DNA from: Acanthochromis polyacanthus | Lineage: Eukaryota > Chordata > Actinopteri > Pomacentridae | Assembly: GCF_021347895.1 (NCBI RefSeq) | Contig: NC_067115.1 | Span: forward strand, 6,286,064-6,350,063 | Length of the DNA stretch: 64,000 nt | Direction: 5' to 3' | Part shown: piece by piece, positions 33,301 through 45,148 of the stretch | Numbering within the stretch: position 1 is the first letter of the stretch | How the letters are laid out: each line of letters starts with the position of its first letter | The notes under the pieces: generated by a model | Told to the model about the DNA's origin: nothing | What the model saw: the letters and a program-made list of their open reading frames with translations, nothing else | The model's database searches: none | Translations under genes and position numbers: made by a program

Positions 33301-36300
33301 TGTATGAAAAAAATACCCATAATATACGGTTAGTTGTATCCGGTGGGCTGCACACAATCTAATACATAATAAATAAATTGGGGAAAACAAGTAGTATGTC
33401 TTCTTTCAACGAACTGAAGTCTGATGAACACAATAAGCAGGACCTGATTTTTAAAAGCTGTACAAAGACCTACACGTAAAAGCTAAGCTGACAGTCTCCT
33501 GGCTGTGGCTCCTTATTTAGCTGACAGATGTTTTATCTAATTCTCCTCAACAACAGTGATAAACAGCATCTCACTGGATTCTAAGTTGTGCAACTTTTGG
33601 GATTCACAAATCTCTCATCATATTCATGGCACAGTGTGATTTGAGATATTTTAGTTTAAACGCAAAAAGAAAAACAGACTCACTGGAAGTCCTGGCTGAC
33701 CGACTGGCCCCTGAGTGCCGGTGGGGCCTGGGGGCCCCTGTGAAGACAGAGAGAAAGAGAAGTCAGACATGACCAGAGCTTCTAGTGTTATGGAGTACAG
33801 TCCATGCTGATGTACTTCTCCAGCTCCAGACTCACTGCTTCCCCTTTGTCTCCTTTACTGCCTTTCTGCCCAGGTCCTCCCTGCTCTCCCTGTTGATACA
33901 CAGAGAACACAACTTATCACCACAGTACTCACACACACTCTCACTCATCCTCTCCGGCTCATGGACACACAAAGGTTACCTTATCCCCATCATCCCCTGG
34001 AGGTCCTGCAGGGCCAGTAGCTCCAGGCATCCCAACAGGCCCCTGATCTCCATCCTGACCTGCTGGTCCAATCGGACCCTTCTCTCCCTGGGACACAAAC
34101 ATACAATAAATATGTTATTCTGCATACAAACTAAAACAACACGCACAGGATACAACCAATCCAGCTAAAGACAGATAACTTTAATGTGTTCTCCTTCCCA
34201 CCTCATTGATTAGGAATGTTTACTTGTTTACTGAAAACATCAGTAACATTCAGTGTCACGGAAAATGAATAGAGTCAATTTGTCAGACATAATGAAAGAA
34301 GCACTTCAGTAACAATAAAAAACATTAGACATAATTAGATCAAATTACAGGTTCCCCCTTCTCTCCCATTGGTCCAGGTCCTCCAATCGATCCGGCCCGG
34401 CCAGGCTGTCCAATGGCTCCGGCTGGTCCTGGAGGGCCCCTCTCACCCGATGGCCCCTATACACAGGAATTAGAGCATGTTGGACCTTGAATGTCTTGAT
34501 TAATAGGAACTATAAGGCAATAAAGATTAGATATGGATGCATGAAAATCTGAATGTAATTATAATGGTGCTGGACACTGGTTTCAATTAAAAGCCATCAT
34601 GATGTGTTTTAAATATAATTCATGTCATCTTAATATGAACTGTGGAAACAAAGATGTGTTCTAACTCACGATGACTCCTGCAGATCCACTTGGTCCTGAT
34701 CCTCCTTTCAGACCAGGTGGTCCCTGGAAACATCGCACATAATTTCTGTTTTATAGCTTATATTAGCTATAATATTAGGAAATGTAGCAATTTCTCTGCA
34801 GAGTCTTACCATAAGCCCAGGTGCTCCCCTGCTTCCCCTGAACCCTTTCAGTCCTGTGGGACCATTCTTTCCAGATGTCCCTGGTAAACCTGGATCACCC
34901 TGAGATTAAAATGAAAAAGGTCAATCAAAGCACATACAGTGATCCTATGAACAATACTGATGACTGTGATTTTAGCATGTGGGCTGACCTTTCCACCCTC
35001 CTTCCCAGCAGCCCCTGGTAAACCGTGCTCTCCAGGCACACCCGGTGCTCCTGGATGACCCCGATCCCCTGTTGGGCCGGACTCTCCTGATTTCCCCTAA
35101 AACACAGACAAGAAAGCCACTCGGTTTTTCACACCAACAAAAACACAAAAGACAAAGAATTACTACATTGCAGTGCTGATTGACTGATTGATGGTTGTGC
35201 TTACCTGTGGTCCCACCACACCTGAAGGTCCTGGAGGCCCCGTTTTACCTTGGAATCCCTGTATTCACAGGAAGACATGAGCATGAAACATCTTCTAGAG
35301 TGTGCATTCGTCAATCAATGATCTCTTTTGAACTCACTCACCGGCTCTCCTCTCTGACCTGGGTGACCTGGAAGTCCATCCTTCCCACCCGGACCCTAAA
35401 AACACATGTACAATGAGACATGGGGTGAATAAACAGGAGCTAGGATGGTAACGGGGAGCTGCTGAAAAATAGTCTGAATACGTTTCTCCCTGCTTGCACT
35501 TTATTCATTCATCACTCAAATACTGAAACACAAATGCAAGAAGTGTTCCATCAAGCAATCACTGTGTGTGGTTCCAAATATACGACAAGAATTTCCCTCC
35601 GGTACATTCTGCGACAGAAAAATGAAGCGATTTTGCTCACAAAATAACCAATCTCTCCTCCTGATGCAGCTCAAAATGTAGGAAACCTGCAGTCAGCACC
35701 AAATGAAAGCACCACTGCTGCTCAAAGCCACAATAAAAAGAAATCACAAACATTTTTTATATTGGTACAACCTACACCTGGGTCAGGGACTTATGAGTAA
35801 TATTTTTGAAACTAGATTTTTTTTTTTTTGTTGAACCATCTTATTCACTTTCTTGATTCCACGTAATGCCCGTTTTTTCTTTTAAATTTTCTCCCTTTTT
35901 TGAATTGAAAACGTCCTTGATGCTTTGACAACATTGTGAACCTCACATCCATGCCAATAAAGCTTACTGGAATGAACTGAAATGAATTAAACTGAAAATT
36001 TGACTCCCAGCATTCACTCACTTAGTGACCAAATTCATCCGTTTGTAAAGGTTTTACCCTTCACAAAGACTGTGCTTTGACTTTAAAAGCTTGCAGATTA
36101 ACATGATGGGTTTTATTTTTGTAACATTCAGACCTTAAATTGACTTATAGATTGTTTTTTGTTTGGATTTGATGTTTTTTGTCCATTATTTCTCCCAAAA
36201 AGCGAGTAATTACAGTGAGTGAAGTGGTAGAGTAAATCTTCATCTTAATACACACAGTTTGAATGGAATAGAATAACTTTATTGTCTGTTCCAAATAAAA

Positions 36301-39300
36301 ACAGAAATTCTTCTTTTGTCACGGCTGTAAGACAACAATTAAAAACCGGACTCAAACATTCAGTGGGTAGAGTGGCCGTCTTGTAACTGGAAGGTTGCCG
36401 GTTTGATCCTCGGCCCGTCGTGCTCATGTCGAGGTGTCCCTGAGCAAGACACCGAACCCCTAATTGCTCCTGGTGGGTCGTGGTTAGCGCCTTGCATGGC
36501 AGCTTCCGCCATCAGTGTGTGAATGTGTGTGTGAATGTGACGTATCATGTAAAGCGCTTTGAATAAAAGCGCTATATAAATAGAAGCATTTACCATTTTA
36601 CCATTTAAAACATCTTCACACATTAAAAAGCTGTGACAGGAGTCGCCTTCACAGAACAGCGCCCCCACGCATGAAATAAATAAAAATAATGGCTACGTCT
36701 TATAGAGAGTAACTGGGTGTGTTTAATATTGTGAATTTAAGTGAATCTGTGTTCTGTCACTCACACTTGATCCTTTTGGTCCTGGCTCTCCATTCCTTCC
36801 TTGAGGCCCTTGAGGTCCCTAAACACACAATCGGCCAATAAACAGATGATCAATCAATGCTTCTACCGATCAGCTGATACTATATTTTAGCATTGCTCCC
36901 GTTACCCTCTCTCCAGGAGATCCTGGGGGCCCATCATGTCCTGAGGTTCCCTACAAAAATATAAGACGGAAGAAGAACATGAAGGCAGTGATGGATAGGA
37001 ATAATGAAGCAGAGGTGACAGTGATGGGAAGTCGTTATTGGCTGAGAGGAGAGTCAGCTGACCTTTTCTCCAGATTTTCCAGTTGGCCCTCTTGCCCCCC
37101 TGCCACCTCGTGCACCCTGAGAAAGAAACAAGAAGGTACGGTTAAAGCAGCACAGTGAGGCTCCTTCATATTCTTCATGTTTGTTCGTATCTTTATCCAA
37201 ATGGGAATGTACTGTCTTCTAACACTGTGACATTTTCATTTTGTTAATCTTACAAGATGTGAGGTATTTCTTTAACATTATTTTTTTCTTGTTTTTGCTT
37301 CTATTAGAGAGTAAAGTGAAACAGCAAACATGTGAGAGTAGAGCAGGGGAACGACGAGGAGTAAAGGTCCACCAGGCTGAGAACTACACTAAATCTGACT
37401 GCTGATGGCAGTTCTGCCCATGCGGTCTAAACCCTGACCCCCTAGCTATCAGAGCTCCCTGACATGTGTCATATATTTTAAGTATAAGCGCAATTGAAGT
37501 TATAAAGTGTGCAGAAAGATGTTTGACCTTTTCAGTAATACCCATGAAAGAGATATTCTACAAGAAACCCTCGAGCTGGTAGCTAGCATCAGGAATGCAG
37601 GATGTCAACTCTACGTCTATCCAACTACGTTTAGGGATCTAAATGTCAAACAATGAAAGTGATACAATTTTGAGTAAAAACACAGTTTCTGCTTGGAGGC
37701 AGCACTCACATTTGGACCCCTCTGGCCTGCGCTGCCTGGTTGTCCTGCAGGACCCTGTGCAACAGCACAAAAGCAACACATTATTGGAAAAAGTCTGCTT
37801 TCCCGACATATCATCATTGTGATTTCACACTCTGTACTCACTTTCTTGCCCTTCTCTCCCGCAGCTCCCACTACACCAGGGAATCCTTCAGCACCCTGGG
37901 CAGGGAGAAGGAACACACATCCACTTTGTATAAGTTACATCTACTGAATGTACTTTAATTAAGTCCGTAATTAATTATGTTATTTGTTTTACCTTCGGTC
38001 CCAGACGTCCTGGATAGCCTGGCAGCCCTGGAACTCCCAGTTTCCCCTGAAACAGAGAGACGTTTCAACTATTTATAAATCTGGTATGTTTGATCATTTG
38101 CTGATATTTTTGGCAGTTTTTATTAGCTCTGTACCTTCTCTCCAGGAGTACCAGAAGGACCAGCATCTCCCTGTGGACCCATCTGTCCTTTGGGCCCCTC
38201 AGGCCCATCTTCCCCTCGGCCTCCTGGAACTCCATTGTCCCCAACGTCTCCCTTTGCTCCCATCTCCCCTTTGGCACCTGGAAAGCCATCTTCTCCCTGC
38301 AGACGGGGAAAAAAAGAGAGGAGGAGATCTCAAAATAGACTGAAACTCCAGAGAATTTAGACGACATAAAACCACAGATGGTACTGGAAATTAAATAGCA
38401 TGCATACTGTACTTCCTCTGCGGGGGAAATATGATATTTTCAGACAGCAAACTATCCTGAAAGTGAACAGACTGCAGCACTTTTCTCTTTTACCTTCTCG
38501 CCTTTGCTTCCCTTTAATCCTCTGATTCCATCTGCTCCCTGTCAAACAGGAAAATACACAACAAAACCGGAAGTCAACAAGGAAAAAGATGACATGATAC
38601 AATATCAGTCGCTGTTCCTGATTTCAGCGTGAGGTGGGAAGCATATTAAATCTGTAGTATGCTGACATACAGTATCATATTCATTACACTGGGTAAACTA
38701 GTTCTTGAGCTCATATTTTTGATGTTCATCTCAGAATAAGACTCCTTTGCCATTGTTGTAAAGCCAAAGGGCATGTTGCACTTAAGCGTAATCGGAATCA
38801 AATGTGATTTTAAAAAAAAGAACCTACTACTTGGATACCTCATTGTGCCCTTTAATATATCCTGAAGTAAACAAATGAATAGATCGAAATATATTGTTAA
38901 TCTAAACATTTCTAAGTGAAATCTTCTGTTTAGCATTTTCTACCTTAACTCCTCGCTGCCCAGGGTATCCAACAGGCCCCTGCACTCCTGAAGGACCCTA
39001 AAAAGGAACATTTGCAAACATTACGGTGATCGACACCTTCTTGTCCACTGCAACAACATCAACACAACATTGATGCACTGCACAAAAACACACAGTAGAT
39101 TTACCGGCAGTCCTTTTTCACCCGGAGTACCTTCTCTTCCTGGGTGACCCTGTTGACAAAAAGACACGTTAACATCTGTGGTTAGGCATGTAGCTGTGAC
39201 GTTAAGGTTGGGATTAGAGCCGAGGGAATCCGTTATGCCAATAGGAATCCTCAGTGGTAGAGACGTAAAGGCATGTGTGTTCTTACAGGGGGCCCGTCGT

Positions 39301-42300
39301 TTCCAGATAAACCTTGCATCCCTTTCTTCCCTTGAGGCCCCTGTGAGACAAAGATCAGTTGATCAATCGAGACTCTTTCTCCTCAGAGGGAAAATCTAAC
39401 TAAAGCTCTCTTACCTTCTCTCCTGGCAGCCCGACTAACCCCTGAGGACCAGGAAAACCCTGCAGGAGAGATGAAACATTCACACTTCTGTGGATAAGCA
39501 ATGGAGTTGTTTTAGTTTATATGCCTTCTCTGTTCACATACCAGGATTCCAGGGTTGCCTTGTTGTCCTGGTGCTCCAGTGTCTCCTGGCTGCCCCTGTT
39601 ACACAAAATAACAGATTGCCATGGGAAGGAATATATTTTGCAGCTCTAGTGTGAACTGCTTTTGTTTTACTCACTATGTTTCCCTTTGAACCTTGAACCC
39701 CATCGATTCCTCGAATGCCCTGTGAGGAGAGAAAGGATGACAGTTAATGAATGGGACCGGCTTGTTTCTGAATCTTTGAGTGCATTAATGTGGCCTCTAT
39801 TTCGTTTAATAAAGCATGAGAGATATTTTTCATAATAATGTGACACTGGTAGAGGATGTGTGCCTCTTGTTTAGGCAGGCTGTGAGCTGCCAACTCCATA
39901 ATGCATGTCTTTATTTCCTTGCCTGAGCTATATTTTCTGGAGATAGATTTTGCCGACACATAAGCTCTTATAAAGCATTTTCCTGTCTGACTAAAGAGAA
40001 AAGATGTAAGGATGATACATTGTCCAATGCTTTTAACAGAAATTCTTTGAGATTTGCTACATGAGCCTCCTGTGACTATAAATAGATGAAACCAAAAATT
40101 ATCAGCTGCACCCTTGGATTTTTTATTCACAGCTTCTGCGTCTGAGACTTTCAATGCTTACCAAGCAAACATCAAACATAAATATGTAATGCAAACAGAG
40201 GGAAGTGTGTCATCAGATGCCGACAAGCGCTAACTCATGCTGCTACAAGCTCAAACGTATGTTAAACATAATTGAAAGACGCTGATGCAGGTGTTTGAGA
40301 ATGTGATGCTATATCTGGCAGGAAAACAGTCACTCTCTCAGATAAGATAAGAATTGCATAACACCATGTTAACAACTGGAGAACAACTGTAACACTGTGT
40401 TTACGTGTTGTCATATGGAATTATTGCGGCTGGGTTTATGCTGCTGGGAGGAAGAGGCTTGTTTTAACACGGAGGCGACAAAGCGGGATAATCACGAGCA
40501 TGCGTACGTAGAGTTCACACTCACTGGCTGGCCTGGAGGACCAGGGCGACCTCTGGGACCGTTTAGGCCTCTGGAACCCTGAAATACACATGAATTAATC
40601 AGATTTTACTTCTACAAATTCGAACAAATTAAATGGGGAAAAAATAACCATAAAGAACGCAATGGATGGATGGATGGATGGATGGATGGATGGTCTGTCA
40701 GTCCACTTTCATCTTTGTAAGATCTTAAGAGTGAGGGCATTTTGGACAACCACGAGATCTTGGCTAATCTTCACTTCAAGAGACAGGGAGTACAGATCAT
40801 TGAGTATTTATGTCAGTACATGTTTGTCATCACAAAGGCATATGAGCAAAGCTGAGCGCTCAGAGAGAGCTGAGTGATGAGAGTCTGCGAAGGAGTGAAG
40901 AACAGGTTTTTTAAAAAAAAACGCCAGCGCATCACTTTATCTCCCGCTCTGTGCTGCTCTAATTTCGCTCTGGTATCGCTCGCAACACAAAAAAGAAAAT
41001 GGAATGAAATTGTGATGAAAGCAATCTGAGAAGGAAACAGGCGAATCTTCTAAGGTTAGGTTTCATCTGCACTGGTTAAAGTTACAGCTTAAATGTCAAT
41101 CCAGTGCAGGTGCAACTTTTTTGTCTATTATTGGAGCGACCGGTGAGCAATTTGAGTGGAGTGGGGTGAAATCCGAGCTATGAGTGTGAGAGTGATGGCA
41201 GCCATCAGGTCCAAGAGCGACAAGTAGAGCGTTTCATCCTTTTACTCTGATCATGTCACTTAATAAACAGCTACAACCAAAGTGAAAACGGACTGTGTTT
41301 GTGGGAGCAATGAAGTCTTAACTTTCACACAAATTTAAACAGTAATGTTGAAAATCACAGCAGCAACGACAGATACAGTGGGTACAGAAAGTATTCAGAC
41401 CCCTTGAAATTTTTCACTGTCATTGCAGCCATTTGCCAAAATCAAAACAGTTCATTTTATTTCTCATTAATGTACACTCAGCACCCCATCTTGACAGAAA
41501 AAAACAGAAATGTGGAAATTTTTGCAAATGTATTAAAGAAAAACTGAAGTATCACGTGGTCATAAGTATTCAGACCCTGTGCTCAGTATTGAGTAGAAGC
41601 AGCCTTTTCAGCTAGTACAGCCATGAGTCTTCTTGGGAATGACGCCACAAGTTTTTCACACCTGGATTTGGGGATCCTCTGCCATTCTTCCTTGCAGATC
41701 CTCTCCAGTTCTGTCAGGTTGGATGGTGAACGTTGGTGGACAGACATTTTGAGGTCTCTCCAGAGATGCTCAATTGGGTTTAGGTCAGGGCTCTGGCTGG
41801 GCCAGTCAAGAACGGTCACAGAGTTGTTCTGAAGCCACTCCTTTGTTATTTTAGCTGTGTGCTTAGGGTCATTGTCCTGTTGAAAGGTGAACCTTCGGCC
41901 CAGTCTGAGGTCCTGAGCACTCTGGAAGAGGTTTTCCTCCAGGATATCTCTGTACTTGGCCGCATTCATCCTTCCTTCAATTGCAACCAGTCGTCCTGTC
42001 CCTGCAGCTGAAAAACACCCCCACAACATGATGCTCCCACCACCATGTTTCACTGTAGAGATTGTATTGGGCAGGTGATGAGCAGTGCCTGGTTTTCTCC
42101 ACACATACCGCTTAGAATTAACACCAAAAAGTTCAATCTTGGTCTCATCAGACCAGAGAATCTTATTTCTCATAGTCTGGGAGTCCTTCATGTGTTTTTT
42201 GGCAAACTATGCGGGCTTTCATGTGTCTTTCACTGAGGAGAGGCTTCTGTCAGGCCACTCTGCCATAAAGCCCTGACTGGTGGAGGGCTGCAGTGATAGT

Positions 42301-45067
42301 TGACTTTGTGGAACTTTCTCCTATCTCCCGACTGCATCTCTGGAGCTCAGCCACAGTGATCTTTGGGTTCTTCTTTACCTCTCTCATCAAGGCTCTTCTC
42401 CCACCATTGCTCAGTTTGGCTGGACGGCCAGGTCTAGGAAGAGTTGTGGTCGTCCCAAACTTCTTCCATTTGAGGATTATGGAGGCCACTGTGCTCTGAG
42501 GAACCTTGAGTGCTGCAGAAATTCTTTTGTAACCTTGGCCAGATCTGTGCCTTGCCACAATTCTGTCTCTGAGCTCCTTGGGCAGTCATGATTCTCATTT
42601 GCTCTGACATGCACTGTGAGCTGTAAGGTCTTATATAGACAGGTGTGTGCCTTTCCTAATCAAGTCCAATCAGTTTAATTAAACACAGCTGGACTCCAAT
42701 AAAGAAGCAGAACCATCTCGAGGAGGATCAGAGGAAATGGACAGCATGTGAGTTAAATATGAATGTCGCTGCAAAGGGTCTGAATACTTCTGACCATGTG
42801 ATATTTCAGTTTTTCTTTCTTAATAAATTTGCAAAAATTTCTGCATTTCTGATTTTTTCTGTCAAGATGGGGTGCTGAGTGTACATTAATGAGAAATAAA
42901 ATGAACTTTTTTGATTTTGGCAAATGGCTGCAATGACACAGAGTGAAAAATTTCAAGGGGTCTGAATACTTTCCGTACCCACTGTACGTCCTGATTTTCA
43001 GGCTCTAGTATGTGTTGTGCTCAAAGCATTGAATCCTGCAGTTTAGATAATGAAACTTAATAGCGTCTTTTATTAGTTTTACATGAATGGTCACCAGTGT
43101 TTCTTTAATTTCAGAACTCCATTTTACCACAGGCTTTCTATTGCAAATTTCAAGTTTTAATCAGACTTTATAGACCCCCTTTCAGTGCCAAAAAAGACAC
43201 TGTGCAGCAAATTTCCTTGGCTTAGTAGTACAAATAATAACGAGCAAACTGATCATTTCTCTTGTCTCTTGTATGCAAAATAAGCGCAGTGTTTTCTGGT
43301 TTATGTCTCTGTGCTGGTGTGAACACTTACAGCATCGCCCGGTTGTCCTCTTGGCCCAGGTGGTCCCTCAGAACCCTGTGACGTAAACAAACATGAATAC
43401 CTACATGTAGAGAAATCAGCATAGACCAGAAAACCAAAACTGTCATGACCTCTCACCTTTTCTCCCGGCTCTCCTGAAGGACCTACGGGACCTGGCTTCC
43501 CCCTGTCACCCTGGGGAATAACACAGGTGGGAGCTGACAATCAGTACTATGAATAATCTACTTAACACCAGTGACTCATTCAGCCTTACTGACTTACTTT
43601 ATGCCCTTTGTTTCCAGGGAGACCAGGCAAGCCGTCAAAACCCCTGTCCCCCTAAGAGAAATACAGAAAAAAAGGGAGTGTCAAGGTGATATCTTAAGAA
43701 GAAAGAACAGTCGGCGAGTGAAAAGTGTGACCGTGACATCAGTTCACCTTTGCTCCAGTCTCTCCTATTGCGCCACGGCCTCCATCTGCACCCCCTCGAC
43801 CCTAATAAACGCAGACACACAAAGACAGACATCATAGTAGATTCCTCACTGACACACTGCAAATGTTTGAGTTACAGACTTCATGGTCATTCTGTGGAAT
43901 GAATAGATAATAACAGACATTACAAAACATGCTGCTCATTGACAAAAACACACACACACACACACAAAAAAAAAAAACAGTCTCACCCGTTTCCCAGGTC
44001 GTCCGTTCTGACCTGGAATACCTGGCAGTCCTGGAGGGCCCTGAGGAGAAAAGGTGAGAGTTGGAGAAAAAAAAGGGGCAGACAAGAAAAGACACGTGAT
44101 TTTCTCTGTGCTGCTAAAGGTTAAGTGATGTTAGAAGTGTCTAGCCGGTTCTCCGATGTGTTTCGGTGTAATCCGAAGGAGATGAGCGTTGCCATGACGA
44201 CTAGCTAACTTACCAGTGGCCCCATCTCACCATTGGTCCCCTTCAGGCCCGAAGGACCAGGTGAGCCCTGAGAAAGACAAATTTGAGAACAGTATTTTAT
44301 TTTATCATGTTTAACAGTCACAGCAACTTTGATTACAAACAGAAAACACACATTCCAAAAATTAAGAAAAACAAACAAAAAATCTTGCAGTGTGTGCATG
44401 TGTGTGTATACATTTAGTGTCCACTCACGCACATACATAAATGCATGTCTAACATAAGTAAAGGTGCTTCTAAAAGTATTTTTTTAATTATAAAAAGGAA
44501 AGGAGTGTAGCAATTTATCTGTAGCATTAGCTGAATAAACACATGTACATTGATGATTACAATGACTAAGAAGTGATTTTTCAATTTGATACATATGTGC
44601 ACATACAATGTATAACGTGCATTAAAATATTTATATATTCTCATATAGCTGTGTGTATGTGCCTTACACACACTTAAAGCATAGATGCAAAGTGACTAAT
44701 TTTATATTATGTTGCCTAAGGCATATATTATATTATGTTTGCTAAATGTACATAAGGTGGCATTAACTATAGCATTGTTTTTATGTATGCACACACGTTT
44801 GAATATATCTCAACATCTAACAAAAAAAGCAGCATTCAGCTGCACAAAAAAAAGTCTGCCTTGGGATTAATTGTCTGTCTGCCTACGTGTGTAGGCACAC
44901 AATAAAACTGAAAACAACAACATATCTGAGCTCACTCACCAGCGGTCCAGGTCGGCCCCTGAGGCCAAGTGGCCCCGGAGGTCCCTTCATAGCCAGCTAG
45001 AAGAAGGAGGAGGAAGAAGTGGGTTGTAGGAGTCGGCAACACACAACAAACTGTGATTCAAAATCAG

Positions 45068-45148
<81 letters not shown>

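Larger units (their letters stand above)
40579..43330. other. Large col5a3 helix intron hosting a Tc1 element
   Basis: 2.75 kb, the largest intron within the helix region. Of this, 1.6 kb is the Tc1 element at 41376-42984; an (ATGG)8 tract lies at 40662-40693. The remaining flanks are AT-rich without recognised features. Removing the element would leave an intron of about 1.1 kb. Confidence 0.8.

Noticed and set aside
39744..40154. A 136-codon minus-strand frame in a helix intron, considered as an extra exon or nested gene
   Set aside because: No Gly-X-Y pattern, no suitable splice sites and no gap in the helix alignment that it could fill.
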